A DNA stretch of 64,000 nt from Roseovarius sp. MMSF_3281 (GCF_030733685.1 NZ_JASHIM010000001.1:1-64000); one strand, 5' to 3'. Shown: positions 23,196-32,409, counted from the first letter of the stretch. Translations and numbers: made by a program. Notes: generated from the letters alone by a model not told the origin.

Positions 23196-26100
23196 GTGGG
23201 GTTCATTTCTGCGGCTGTCGCAGCGGTCACGGCGTTCCTGGCCTCGGCCCCGCCGCTTATCGCGGGCCTGTTCAAGCTGGGCGCGGGCCTTCTGCTGAAC
23301 GCGGTCGCGCAGGCGTTTTTCGGGCCTAAGAAGCCGACCCGCAAGCGCGCGGGGATCACCGGGGAGTTGCAGCTTGGGGCCGAGGTGCCCCGGTCGATCA
23401 TCCTTGGCCATACAGCCACGGCGGCCTCGCTGGTCTATCACAACCAATGGGGTGGTTCGGCCAACGACTATAACACCTTCGTCTTGGCATTGAGCGATAT
23501 GCCGGTTGCAGGGCTGCGCGCCGTGTTCCTTGATGACGAGCGCAGCGATATCGACTGGGAAAATCCTGACCCGGACGGCAAGGGTTACCCCCTGCCTGCC
23601 TTTTCCGAGGAAACCGAACGCACGGTAAGCACGTGGGTGCCCGGTGGGCACGAGCATGGCTATTACGAATATGAAACCGTGGTCGAGACCAAGCCCCGCG
23701 CGTGGGTGCGCTTCCACGACGGCACGCAAACGCAGGCCGATGATTTCCTTGTAAATACCGTGGCATCCGACGCGCGCCCCTATGGTGCGGATCGGATCGG
23801 TTATGGCGTGGCTTATGCGGTTCTTACCGTGAAGTTCGACCGGGATTTCTGGCGCGGCAATCCCAAAGCGAAATTCGAGTTGGACGGCCTGCCGGTGGAC
23901 GATCCGCGCGGCGGCACCTCGGCCACGGTGAACCCGATCCTGCTGATCCGGCGGGTGTTGCAGGGCTTTGAATATGGCGGGCAGTGGTTCTATGGGCCGC
24001 AGCGCCCCCTGCCGTGGGATGACGCCGAGATGATTGCCGAGGCGGACCTGTGCGATACGACCCCGCCCGGTTGGGCCGGTATGACCGATGCCGAAAAGAT
24101 CGAGGTTTACGGCAGCACGGATGCGCCCGCGCGGTACAAGGCGGGGCTGGAGATCACGGTGGATACGCCGGTGGCCGATGTTCTGGAAGATTTGGCCATG
24201 GCCTGCAACGGGCGCTTTGCCGATGCCGGGACGCGCATGCGGGTGCAGGTGGGGGAGCCGCGCGCCGTGCTGACCCAGATCACCGATGCCGATTGGCGCA
24301 TCGATGCCGAACAGGTCTTTGACCCGTTCAAGCCGCTGGCCGAAACCGTGAACGCGGTCACCGCCGTTCATCCCGACCCCGCGCAGGCGTGGGAGGCCAA
24401 CGACGCGCCGCCGCTTTACAACCCGGATTTCGAGGCGCAGGACGATAACCGCCGCTTGCCGACAACTGTGGAATTCGCGGTCGTACCCTATGCCGAGCAG
24501 GTGCAGCGGCTCATGCAGGCCGCGCTGAACGAGGCGCGGCGGGCGCGGATGTTCTCGGGGTCGTTGCCGCCGAACGTGGGCGATCTTGAGCCGGGCGATT
24601 TCATCGAATGGACGTCGCAGCGCAACGGGTTTGCCGACAAGCGGTTCCGCGTCGATACCGTGGGAGATATGGCCAACGCCGATCTGGCCGTCACGCTGAC
24701 CGAGGTGGACCCCGAGGATTACGACGGCTGGCAGCCGCAGACCGATTACACCGCGCCGGAATCGGGCACGATTGCCGATGGTCGGCCAGCACCGATCACG
24801 GTGGAGGGGTTCGAGGTGCGTGGCACTTCGGTGAGCGATGGGGCCGCAGATGCGCGCCGCCCGGCCATCGGGATCGAGTGGGATGCGCCCGACACCAATG
24901 CGGTCACCGGGCTTGTCTGGCGCTTGCGTGTCAAGGCGACAGGCGAGGTTGCGGGCGAGGGGCGCGTTGATGGCGCGGGACTTGGCGGGGCGCTGATCAA
25001 GGATATCCTGCCCGCCGTGGAATACCAGGTGCAGGTGCGTTTCGCTGCGCCGGGCCTGCGTACCCTTTGGACGTCGTGGCAGGATGTGACCACCCCGGAC
25101 GTGCGCCTTGGGGCGGGTGATCTGGATGATGATATCAACGATACGATCACCACCGCCTTCGAGCGCCACGACGATGCGCTCGAGGATGCCGAGGGGACTG
25201 TGGCCAAGTTGCGCGACCGGGTGATCGGTGCGCTTGGCGATATCGGGGTGCCTTCCGGCGGGACGGTTGGCGGTTTGCCGCGCCTGTCCATTCAGGACCG
25301 TCTTGAATTCGATGAAACCCGCCTGACCACGGTGGAGCAAGCCGCGTCGGACCTTGAGGATGACCTGGTCGAAGCGGCGATTGCCAGCTTTAACATCGGC
25401 AAGCGGATGGTCGATGCCGGGGTCTACGTTGAGCCGGAAAGCGGTTTGGTCAAGATCAGCGGGATCGAGGCGCTTGGTAATCGGCAGTCGCAGGTGGAGA
25501 TCACCGTCGATGCGCTGGCCTCGAAGATCACGCAGTATGCAACGACCACCTATGTCGATTGGAGGGTTACCGAGGCGCTGACAGACCCGTCGCAACTCCC
25601 GATCCTTCAAGATTTCGAGGCGCGGCTGACCAGTGCCGAAACCACACTGGACGGAGCCACAGGCGATATCACGTCGATCAGCGATACGCTGACGGTAGAG
25701 GGGTCTTTCGTCACCATGTCCGAGGTGACAACGCGCCTTTCCAGTGCGGAAGACGAATTGGCCTTGCGAGTGACCACTTCGGAGTTCGACACGCTTGAGG
25801 CGCGCACGTCAGACGTTGAGATCACGATGGATGCTCTGGACGTGCCGAGCATCCAGTTCACGGTTTCAGATAGTCGCCGCCAGCGTGACGAAATCGAACT
25901 TGCTGAAGACGCTCGGGTGATCGACCTGATTAAAAGCTGGCAGGGTGACAACGCGACACGCGCGGCGGATTCCTTGGGGCGTCGGCGGATCACGGCCAAG
26001 GTCAACGAGGACTTGGAGGCCGAGGCGCAGGAGCGCGCGGAACTGGCGGCGGTCGTGGATGATAACCAGGCGCTTTTCGAGCAGACCACCACGGCCTTGG

Positions 26101-27476
26101 CCGAGGCCGACGCGGCACAGGTTGAGCAGATCGAGACATTGCAGGTCGAAGCGGTTGGTAACGCGGCGGCCATCTCAAACGAGGCAACGGCGCGTGCCGA
26201 TGCGGATAGCGCTTTGGCATCCGACATTGCGACCTTGCAGACCGAAACAGGTGATAACGCGGCGGCGATCACGGCGGAACAAACTGCCAGGTCGAACGCC
26301 GACAGCGCCTTGGCTTCGGATATCACGTCCCTTCAATCAGACGTATCGACGGCCCAAACCACCGCCGATGGGGCGAAGTCTACCGCCGATGGAAACACCT
26401 CGGCCATAAGTGGGTTGGACACGCGAGTAACCAACGCCGAAGGCCAGATCACCAGTCAATCGTCCGATATCACGTCCCTTCAATCAGACGTATCGACGGC
26501 CCAGACTGCGGCGGACGGTGCGCAATCAACGGCAAGCGGCAACGCGTCTGCTATATCCGGCCTTGATACGCGCGTCACCAATTCCGAGGGGGATATCACC
26601 TCGCTCGCCGGTCAGGTGACAAGTCTGAGCAGCAACGTGGGTGACAACTCGGCGGACATTTCCAGTCTGCAAGCAACACGCGTTACGGCGGCGGGGGCGG
26701 TGGCTGCTGTCGATCAGGTGGTCTCGGCCAGCTTCCAAGATTTGGAATCCATGGCATCGGCCACGGCTACGGCCAAGGCCACGGTTGACGGCATCGAAGC
26801 CGCCCATGTCCTGCGGCTGAACGAGCAAGACGTGCTGGAGGTCGTAAGCGTATCTGACGGGGAGTCCGGCCCGAAGGTCACGGGCCGCTGGTCTGGCGAT
26901 TACCTGACGCTTGATGGCGACGTCGAGGTGGAGGGCACGTTCTTGGCCCAGAACGCGATTTTCGCCGGTCAATCAATCGAGTCCGACAATTTCGAGGCGG
27001 GCGTATCCGGCTGGCAAATCCGCCGCGATGGCGTGATCGAGGCGCATAAGGTCATCGAGCGGGCCGCACTGGCGGATAGCGCGGCGACGGATCGGGTTCA
27101 CCAAGCCAATGAAGGCGAGATCATGCTGCCATCGACCGGCAGTTGGGAAACGATATGCCAGATTTCGCTGGGGCCGGTGGCGATTGATGAAATCTGGACG
27201 GTCACGGCCTTTGTTTTCCGGCGCACGGCCTCGGGCGACTCGCGCTGTCAAATCCGGTTCTACGCCGAGGGCGTCTGGAGCAACTGGAGCGGGGTGCCGG
27301 TGCTTGGCACGGGGTCATTCGCGACATGGGAAAACCGGGATTATTCCCGGCTGATCGGCGGCAAATACGATGACGCGGAGGTCCGTATTCAAGGGATCGC
27401 GAACCTTCCCCCATCCTCATACACCGACGCCTTGCATCGCGACGCGGCGATCACGGCGGAAAAGAGCGTGAAATAG
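23196..27476 (+). CDS. Host-specificity (J-like) central tail fiber protein
   Basis: 1426 aa, GTG start at 23196. N-terminus has a hydrophobic stretch (FISAAVAAVTAFLASAPPLI) and GPKKPTRKRAGITGELQLGAEVPRSIILG (split), a pattern common to lambda-J-like proteins of Rhodobacterales phages. Middle region carries a hub domain (about 230-430) and a fibronectin-like domain (about 550-650). Residues about 660-1180 form a long coiled coil with repeated ASDITSLQSDVSTAQ units, and the end is a small beta domain. It contacts the receptor and ends the tail tip. Internal DNA repeats at 26319-26503. Confidence 0.85.
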   Translation: MGFISAAVAAVTAFLASAPPLIAGLFKLGAGLLLNAVAQAFFGPKKPTRKRAGITGELQLGAEVPRSIILGHTATAASLVYHNQWGGSANDYNTFVLALSDMPVAGLRAVFLDDERSDIDWENPDPDGKGYPLPAFSEETERTVSTWVPGGHEHGYYEYETVVETKPRAWVRFHDGTQTQADDFLVNTVASDARPYGADRIGYGVAYAVLTVKFDRDFWRGNPKAKFELDGLPVDDPRGGTSATVNPILLIRRVLQGFEYGGQWFYGPQRPLPWDDAEMIAEADLCDTTPPGWAGMTDAEKIEVYGSTDAPARYKAGLEITVDTPVADVLEDLAMACNGRFADAGTRMRVQVGEPRAVLTQITDADWRIDAEQVFDPFKPLAETVNAVTAVHPDPAQAWEANDAPPLYNPDFEAQDDNRRLPTTVEFAVVPYAEQVQRLMQAALNEARRARMFSGSLPPNVGDLEPGDFIEWTSQRNGFADKRFRVDTVGDMANADLAVTLTEVDPEDYDGWQPQTDYTAPESGTIADGRPAPITVEGFEVRGTSVSDGAADARRPAIGIEWDAPDTNAVTGLVWRLRVKATGEVAGEGRVDGAGLGGALIKDILPAVEYQVQVRFAAPGLRTLWTSWQDVTTPDVRLGAGDLDDDINDTITTAFERHDDALEDAEGTVAKLRDRVIGALGDIGVPSGGTVGGLPRLSIQDRLEFDETRLTTVEQAASDLEDDLVEAAIASFNIGKRMVDAGVYVEPESGLVKISGIEALGNRQSQVEITVDALASKITQYATTTYVDWRVTEALTDPSQLPILQDFEARLTSAETTLDGATGDITSISDTLTVEGSFVTMSEVTTRLSSAEDELALRVTTSEFDTLEARTSDVEITMDALDVPSIQFTVSDSRRQRDEIELAEDARVIDLIKSWQGDNATRAADSLGRRRITAKVNEDLEAEAQERAELAAVVDDNQALFEQTTTALAEADAAQVEQIETLQVEAVGNAAAISNEATARADADSALASDIATLQTETGDNAAAITAEQTARSNADSALASDITSLQSDVSTAQTTADGAKSTADGNTSAISGLDTRVTNAEGQITSQSSDITSLQSDVSTAQTAADGAQSTASGNASAISGLDTRVTNSEGDITSLAGQVTSLSSNVGDNSADISSLQATRVTAAGAVAAVDQVVSASFQDLESMASATATAKATVDGIEAAHVLRLNEQDVLEVVSVSDGESGPKVTGRWSGDYLTLDGDVEVEGTFLAQNAIFAGQSIESDNFEAGVSGWQIRRDGVIEAHKVIERAALADSAATDRVHQANEGEIMLPSTGSWETICQISLGPVAIDEIWTVTAFVFRRTASGDSRCQIRFYAEGVWSNWSGVPVLGTGSFATWENRDYSRLIGGKYDDAEVRIQGIANLPPSSYTDALHRDAAITAEKSVK
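26319..26503. repeat. Direct repeat inside the coiled-coil part of the J-like gene
   Basis: 38 bases at 26319-26356 recur unchanged at 26466-26503, 147 bases (49 codons) later, encoding the same DITSLQSDVSTAQ unit. The surrounding NTSAISGLDTRVTN and NASAISGLDTRVTN stretches are also repeated. This suggests duplication of a coiled-coil module that lengthens the fiber. Confidence 0.85.
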
Positions 27477-27489
27477 AGAAGGATCAAAG

Positions 27490-28959
27490 ATGGCAATCAC
27501 ATACAGCACAGGCACCGTATCGCTGACCAATGGCAGCGCCACGGTCACGGGGAGCGGCACTTCGTGGTGGGGCAATATAGAGGGAGGCTACCTACTCTGG
27601 GTAGACGGAGCGCCGGTCGGCGTGGTGCAAGAGGTGGTCAGTGCGACCGAGTTAATCTTGATGGAGAATTTTTTGGGGTCCAGCAAGAGCGGCGTGGATT
27701 ACCACCTGGTCCCGATGGGGGCGGTCAAGACGGGGCTTGCGGCGGCGGTCAATGAGCTGATCGCGGATATAGAGGCGGTGCAGGACGGCGCGCTGTCGGG
27801 CCGCTTCGGGGATGGTGATGCGGCTGAGCCGGGGATCGCATTCCTCGGTGAGATCGACCTTGGCTTCTACCGCAAGGCGGCTGGCCTCATCGCGGCGACC
27901 GGAGGCTTGGAGGTGCCCTCCTTGTCTGGCGATGCCGTGACCCAGACTAAAAAAGACACCACGTCGAATCGGCTTACCAAGGTTGGCGATTTTGGCGTGG
28001 GCGGCATCGGACCCGATATTGCGGATTGTGATGCGCCCGTTTCGGGCTGCGTGGAGCGCGTCACAACCGCCACGGTCAACACGCCATCCATCGCAGCCTC
28101 GAATATCGCGGGGCCTTTGGAATCAAATTTTTGGAGCGGGGCGGTTGCAGTTCAGACCTTGAGCGCATTCTTTCCGGCGTCCGAGGCTGGCAACAAGTAT
28201 CACCGGACGCAAGATGGCGGGGTGTGGGAAGCTTGGCGTATGACCTGGGACACGGGCAACACGACCGTTGACGGGTCCGGCTTCATCCTTGAAGCCTCGC
28301 CGATTATCCGCATCTACCCGGATCGGATCGAAGAACCCAACGCGCCGGTGGGCGCGCAAATGACGCGCGCGGGGTTGGGGCATTATGTGCTGTCCAACGT
28401 GCCTCCATTGGCCGTCAAGGGCTGGCAGAAGCGCGGCGCAACCGATGTGAACGGCGCGAAGATTTGCGGCATTGATGATGCTGTTTTCCATGCCGGCGAT
28501 CTGCATGTGTTCACCTCTGGCGCGGATGGTGCCCCGGCGGATGTGCCAGCCGATTGTTTTGTCATGCTGCGCTTTTGGGAGGCGAAAGAAGAGGGCGAGA
28601 CCGCCCCGGATATCTCGCAGATCGACGCCGCCACCCTGAACGCCATAGTGAGTGAGCGGGGCGTCAATACGATCAAGGCCGAATGTGGCGCGCGCATCCT
28701 TGCTGTCGCATCCGAACAGGCGCAGGCCAACCTTGCGCAGTCCATGGTGGCTTACACCACGGAAGTCTTGCGTGGAGGTAACGAGGGTGAGGCCGAAACT
28801 CTGTCCGGGCTGACCAATGGCGATTTTGCCGTCGCGAAGGCCGCCGTGTCGTGGCGCAAGGACATGGTGGACGCTTGCCGCGCTGCTGTCGCATCCGGCG
28901 ATGATCCGGTGTGGCCGGATGTACCGGAAGGCGTGGTCGAGTTGATGGACCGGATGTGA
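27490..28959 (+). CDS. Tail fiber protein
   Basis: 489 aa. N-terminal TYSTGTVSLTNGSATVTGSGTSW is a beta-helix or attachment motif frequent at the start of siphophage fibers; the middle is beta-rich and Gly/Thr-rich, and the C-terminal 90 residues (SGLTNGDFAVAKAAVSWRKDMVDACRAAVASGD) resemble the terminal helical part of tail-fiber proteins. Directly after J, before the lysis genes. Receptor-binding is likely; fold not confirmed. Confidence 0.7.
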   Translation: MAITYSTGTVSLTNGSATVTGSGTSWWGNIEGGYLLWVDGAPVGVVQEVVSATELILMENFLGSSKSGVDYHLVPMGAVKTGLAAAVNELIADIEAVQDGALSGRFGDGDAAEPGIAFLGEIDLGFYRKAAGLIAATGGLEVPSLSGDAVTQTKKDTTSNRLTKVGDFGVGGIGPDIADCDAPVSGCVERVTTATVNTPSIAASNIAGPLESNFWSGAVAVQTLSAFFPASEAGNKYHRTQDGGVWEAWRMTWDTGNTTVDGSGFILEASPIIRIYPDRIEEPNAPVGAQMTRAGLGHYVLSNVPPLAVKGWQKRGATDVNGAKICGIDDAVFHAGDLHVFTSGADGAPADVPADCFVMLRFWEAKEEGETAPDISQIDAATLNAIVSERGVNTIKAECGARILAVASEQAQANLAQSMVAYTTEVLRGGNEGEAETLSGLTNGDFAVAKAAVSWRKDMVDACRAAVASGDDPVWPDVPEGVVELMDRM

Positions 28960-29031
28960 TGGCTAACGGTCCTGCCATTGAAGGCGGGTAATTCGCCCGC
29001 GCGCAGCAAATTCAGAAAACGAGGTGGTTTA

Positions 29032-29406
29032 ATGCAACAGGTGGATGCCGTGGGGCCGGTGGCCTTTGGCGTGATGGGTGCGGCGGGGTCTTTCCAGGCC
29101 TACGGCACAAGTGGCTTGGCCGTGGCGCTGGCCCTGATCGGGGCCGGGCTGGCCGCCTCGGAGATCGACCCGTTCAAGTGGCGGGCGGCCTTCGGGGTTC
29201 TGATCTTCAACCTGATCGTGGGTGTGCTTGGCGGGGCTTTGATTACCGCGCTTATGCAGGCCGAGGCCAGCGGGATATTCGACCATCCGCTGATGTTGGC
29301 GGGGGTGTCTTTTGGCGTGGCCTATTTCGGGCATGACGCGGTGCAGAACCTTCGCCCGGCGGTGTTCAAGGCGGCGGCCAAGCTGTTGGGAGGGGGTAAG
29401 GCATGA
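29032..29406 (+). CDS. Holin-like membrane protein
   Basis: 124 aa with four hydrophobic segments (about residues 7-23, 25-42, 48-76 and 83-100), a short charged C-terminus and GAGGTGG before the ATG. First gene of the lysis cassette ahead of an amidase, so a holin that permeabilises the inner membrane is the best guess. It belongs to no holin family I can name. Confidence 0.7.
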   Translation: MQQVDAVGPVAFGVMGAAGSFQAYGTSGLAVALALIGAGLAASEIDPFKWRAAFGVLIFNLIVGVLGGALITALMQAEASGIFDHPLMLAGVSFGVAYFGHDAVQNLRPAVFKAAAKLLGGGKA

Positions 29407-29516
29407 CGCGACGCGTTGTCAGATCGAAGGGGTACAAGCGGTTTCGGGCCGGTGGGTCTTGGGCGGTTTGGGGTCTTATTCTATGGGCGGTCATCTGGGC
29501 CGCCTTTTTCAATTGA
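29403..29516 (+). CDS. Very small single-span membrane protein in lysis cassette
   Basis: 37 aa, ATG overlapping the holin stop (ATGA). A basic N-terminus TRRVVRSKGYKRFRAGG is followed by one hydrophobic span WAVWGLILWAVIWAAFF (residues 20-36). Conserved coupling between holin and endolysin suggests an antiholin-like or pinholin-like regulator. Too short for most gene finders. Confidence 0.55.
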   Translation: MTRRVVRSKGYKRFRAGGSWAVWGLILWAVIWAAFFN

Positions 29517-29526
29517 GGAGGTCGGT

Positions 29527-30180
29527 ATGAATACCCGAGACATTCAGGCGCGGCTTGCCGCCTATCGCATTGACCCCGGCCCGATTGATGGCCTGATGGG
29601 GCGGAAAACCCGCCGCGCGATGGCGGCCTTTCGCTGGAAACAGGGACGCAGTATCCGGGCCGACTTTCACGAGTCCGGCCTGCACCGGGTGATCATTCAT
29701 TGGCCAGTCAGCGGTGAGGGGGCCAGCGAGTCCGATCTTCAGCATTATCACGCCACGGTCACGCATGATCTGCGCGTGATGCTGGGCTATCTCAAGCCGG
29801 AGGCCAATGCCGATTGCACCGATGGGCGCTATGTCGCGCACACGCGCGGCCTGAACACTGGCTCGATCGGGGTGGCGATAGACGGTATGATCGGTGCGCA
29901 GGAGCATCCGTTTGATCCCGGCCCGGCACCATTCAATAGGCAGATGGTTAATGTCCTTGCAGTAACGGTTGCTGATTTCTGCCTGACCTACGATATCCCC
30001 CTGAGCCGATATACCGTTCTGACCCATGCCGAGGTGGAACCGACGCTGGGCGTGTGGCAGCGCGGGAAGTGGGATGTGCGTTGGCTGCCCGGCATGGATA
30101 AGCCCGGGGGCGCAATCAAGGTGGGCGATGTTCTGAGGGCCAAAATTGCAAAAGCAATGCCGCGCGAGATGGCGGCATGA
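29527..30180 (+). CDS. Endolysin: N-acetylmuramoyl-L-alanine amidase
   Basis: 217 aa from ATG 29527 (GAGGAGG upstream). Residues 1-45 form a small peptidoglycan-binding-like motif (DIQARLAAYRIDPGPIDGLMGRKTRRAM). The rest is an Amidase_2 fold: HRVIIHWPVSG (first Zn His), HYHATVTHDLRVM, AHTRGLNTGSIGVAIDG, and LTHAEVEPTLG then KWDVRWLPG near the end. It cuts the amide between MurNAc and the stem peptide. No signal peptide, so it depends on the holin. Confidence 0.88.
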   Translation: MNTRDIQARLAAYRIDPGPIDGLMGRKTRRAMAAFRWKQGRSIRADFHESGLHRVIIHWPVSGEGASESDLQHYHATVTHDLRVMLGYLKPEANADCTDGRYVAHTRGLNTGSIGVAIDGMIGAQEHPFDPGPAPFNRQMVNVLAVTVADFCLTYDIPLSRYTVLTHAEVEPTLGVWQRGKWDVRWLPGMDKPGGAIKVGDVLRAKIAKAMPREMAA

Positions 30181-30503
30181 TCCCCGATTTGGCGTTCCGA
30201 TATGTCCCTACGATCCTCGTGGCGCTTGCTGTGGGTGGCGTTGGCTGGTGGATCTACGTCGAAGTCAAGGACCGAGGGTATCAGGAGTGCCGCGCCGAGG
30301 TGGCCGAAGATACCGCCGAAACGCAAGAAGGCTTTGACGCCAACGCTGCACGCGCCAAGCGCCTCGCCATTGAACTCATGGCCGCGCAGGAGCGCATGAC
30401 GGAACTGGAAAGGAGACTTGCCGATGAAGCTGCAAACGATCCTCTGGCCGATAGTCCCGGCCTTTCTGTTGACAGCCTGCGGAGGCTCGACCGGATCAGG
30501 TGA
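30177..30503 (+). CDS. Rz-like inner membrane spanin subunit
   Basis: 108 aa. An N-terminal membrane span (YVPTILVALAVGGVGWWIYV, residues about 8-27) is followed by a long charged coiled coil with RGYQECRAEVAEDTA and RAKRLAIELMAAQERMTELERRL, as in i-spanins. The Rz1-like gene starts inside it in another frame. The pair disrupts the outer membrane at the end of lysis. Confidence 0.82.
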   Translation: MIPDLAFRYVPTILVALAVGGVGWWIYVEVKDRGYQECRAEVAEDTAETQEGFDANAARAKRLAIELMAAQERMTELERRLADEAANDPLADSPGLSVDSLRRLDRIR

Positions 30504-30723
30504 TCCGGCGCGGCTTCAGATCGACCCGCCTGATGCGGTCATAACCCAAAGCACGGACGGACCCGCCCCGATACCCTCTACCGCCACCACACAGCGCGCG
30601 CAGGAAGCCCTGTGGCGGCGCGACCGTGTGAACCTGTCGCAATGCGTGGCGCGGCACGGTGGGGCGATTGAGTGGATTGAGGGGGTAGTGTCCGTCCTGC
30701 CAAGAAATCAACCGCCCGGTTGA
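30424..30723 (+). CDS. Rz1-like outer membrane lipoprotein spanin subunit
   Basis: 99 aa from ATG 30424, +1 relative to the Rz-like frame and overlapping its last 80 bases. The N-terminus LWPIVPAFLLTACGGS is a lipoprotein signal peptide with the lipobox LTAC (Cys about 19), followed by a Pro/Thr-rich stretch (DPPDAVITQSTDGPAPIPST). Overlapping Rz/Rz1 arrangement is the lambda pattern; here Rz1 also extends past Rz by 220 bases. Confidence 0.82.
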   Translation: MKLQTILWPIVPAFLLTACGGSTGSGDPARLQIDPPDAVITQSTDGPAPIPSTATTQRAQEALWRRDRVNLSQCVARHGGAIEWIEGVVSVLPRNQPPG

Positions 30724-30811
30724 TGCGCTATCGGGTCGCTCACCTGTAATTCCATTCAAACAGGAAAGGTGCCCAAAGGACGGCTTTGCTGTCCCTGCCA
30801 AATCTCAACTT

Positions 30812-30839
30812 CCCCGGCCCGCGTGGCCGGGGCTTTTTT
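30812..30839 (+). terminator. Rho-independent terminator after lysis genes
   Basis: CCCCGGCC (30812-30819) pairs with GGCCGGGG (30825-30832) around a 5-base loop, followed by C and six T. It ends the late transcript of prophage 1 before the att region. Confidence 0.9.
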
Positions 30840-30850
30840 GTGTTTGGGGG

Positions 30851-31132
30851 TCAGGGGGTGCGGCTGATCGTGTTCATACGTTCGAGAGATACGCCAAGTT
30901 TTTTTATGCTTTCTACGGCTTTGGTGCCCTCCTGCGCTGACATCATGGCCCGGATCAGGGCATTATGGTTGCGTTTGATCCGCTCCTCGATTTGAGCGCG
31001 TCGCGTCAAGTCGCTCAGGTAGCGTAGCCTTTGGCGGCGGGCGATCACCGCTTCGGCAAGCTGTGTTTCGTTGATCCCGTGCCGGGCGGCGCAAGCCCGT
31101 ATGGCGTGGTGTAGTTGGTCAAGGTCTGTCAT
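30851..31132 (-). CDS. Small helical protein convergent with late operon
   Basis: 93 aa from ATG 31132; a longer form to 31174 is possible. Sequence is charged and helical (AQLAEAVIARRQRLRYLSDLTRRAQIEERIKRNHN, residues 20-60 region), with an HTH-like GINETQLAEAV. It lies between the late terminator and the att core, so it belongs to the right end of prophage 1 and has its own promoter. No family recognised. Possibly a small lysogen-expressed regulator. Confidence 0.55.
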   Translation of the reverse strand: MTDLDQLHHAIRACAARHGINETQLAEAVIARRQRLRYLSDLTRRAQIEERIKRNHNALIRAMMSAQEGTKAVESIKKLGVSLERMNTISRTP

Positions 31133-31250
31133 GGATTTCAGCCTTATGTACTTTGCATTGAGCGGTGATCCCACTTTCTTGATTCGTTCTTGTTATGTCT
31201 GTGGGGGCGTAATACATCTAAGCCTCTAAATTCATGCGAAGTCGGCTAAA

Positions 31251-31305
31251 TTCAAAATCCCCCGATGGCAACATCGTGTGAGTTCGAATCTCACCTTGGG
31301 CACCA
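31251..31305 (+). other. att core: 3' part of tRNA-Leu(CAA)
   Basis: Bases 31251-31257 (TTCAAAA) fit an anticodon loop with CAA; TCCCC follows as the 3' anticodon stem; CGATG-GCAA-CATCG (31263-31276 region) is the long variable arm of a type II tRNA; GTGAG/CTCAC (31278-31294) is the T stem with loop TTCGAAT; CTTGGGC, A and CCA (31295-31305) complete the acceptor end. The 5' half is absent: upstream bases do not pair with the stem. This is the sequence a tRNA-Leu-targeting integrase restores on integration; with int following, it marks the junction between two prophages. Confidence 0.8.
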
Positions 31306-31446
31306 CGTTTCCGCGCATTGATGAGCATATTTGCTCGAAAACGCTTATTTTCTGTGGATAACGCTGTATAAAGCCGCGCTTGCGCTTGCCATGTATACGC
31401 ATTTTCGCGCACGACGTTCCCCATATTTACGCATTCATGGGGAATC

Positions 31447-32409
31447 ATGGCGTCGATCAGCAAGCACGGAAAGCAATGGCGCGCACAGATCGCTCGGCGA
31501 GGGATTCGCAAGAGCAAGGTATTCCCAACGCGCCAAGCTGCCAAGGATTGGGCGGCGCGCGAGGAATACAAAATCTCCAATGGTGAGAAAGTCGCTGCCT
31601 CAATGCGGCTATCAGAAGTGCTTGATCGGTACGCCCGCGAGGTGTCTCCATCGAAGCGCGGGCACAGGTGGGAAATTCTGCGCCTTGAGCGGATGCAACG
31701 CGAGATCGGTCATCACCGTCTGGGTGATTTCACGGCAAAAGATGTCGCGGCATGGCGCGATGCTCGATTGCAGGAAGTCGCGCCCGGATCTGTACGCCGC
31801 GAAATGGGATTGCTGGGCGCTGTTATGCGTCAGGCGGTCGAGGAATGGGGCTTGATGCAGTCCAGTCCCACGAAGGGCGTCAGGAAGCCTGCTGAGCCAC
31901 CACCGCGCGACAGGCTTCCAACAGATGACGAGATCGAGCGTCTGGCCTATGTGGCGGGTGACGATTTGACCACGTCCACGGGGCGGGTGTTCCACGCATT
32001 CCGCTTTGCCTGCGAAACCGCCATGAGGGCAGGGGAGATTGTCGGTCTGACCTGGGGTAATGTCGATCTGGATCGAAGGGTCGCCCATCTACCGAAGACC
32101 AAGAACGGCCATTCTCGTGATGTGCCAATGACGGCCGAGGCGGTGAGGCTTCTGCGGGAACTGCCGTATGCTGACCCTGTGTTTGGGCTCAACACGGCCC
32201 AGATGGATGCGCTGTTTCGATCAATACGGGCCAAGGCCGAGATCGAGGGGCTTAGGTTTCACGACAGCCGGGCCTATGCGCTGACGAATTTATCTCGAAA
32301 GGTCGATGTGCTGACGCTGGCCAAGATCAGCGGTCATCGCGATCTGCGCATCTTGAGCAATACCTACTATCGAGAGTCGGCCGAGGACATTGCGAAGCGT
32401 CTTGATTGA
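31447..32409 (+). CDS. int: Tyrosine-type site-specific integrase
   Basis: 320 aa. N-terminal arm-binding/core-binding part (to about 150), then the catalytic domain: R194 in CETAMRAGEIVGL, K217/K219 in PKTKNGH, H272 and R275 in FHDSRAYA (HDSR replacing the more common HxLR), H297 in SGHRD and Tyr307/308 in NTYYRE. ATG 31447 follows GGGGAA. It recombines the tRNA-Leu att core 140 bases upstream. Two TACGCATT copies (31396, 31428) before it could be arm sites. Confidence 0.92.
   Translation: MASISKHGKQWRAQIARRGIRKSKVFPTRQAAKDWAAREEYKISNGEKVAASMRLSEVLDRYAREVSPSKRGHRWEILRLERMQREIGHHRLGDFTAKDVAAWRDARLQEVAPGSVRREMGLLGAVMRQAVEEWGLMQSSPTKGVRKPAEPPPRDRLPTDDEIERLAYVAGDDLTTSTGRVFHAFRFACETAMRAGEIVGLTWGNVDLDRRVAHLPKTKNGHSRDVPMTAEAVRLLRELPYADPVFGLNTAQMDALFRSIRAKAEIEGLRFHDSRAYALTNLSRKVDVLTLAKISGHRDLRILSNTYYRESAEDIAKRLD

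Noticed and set aside
23109-25610. Leftward open frame of 833 codons opposite the J-like gene
   Set aside because: A shadow of G/C-rich third positions; it has no recognisable domain and crosses the GNAT and J-like genes.
26319-26503. Repeat in J-like gene as a mobile element end
   Set aside because: It is in frame, encodes coiled-coil repeats and has no transposase or target duplication.
31396-31435. Two TACGCATT repeats as integrase arm sites
   Set aside because: Only two short copies; plausible but too weak to annotate as sites.
31218-31580. Leftward open frame over the att core and integrase start
   Set aside because: It is antisense to the tRNA fragment and the integrase and has no homology I can see.
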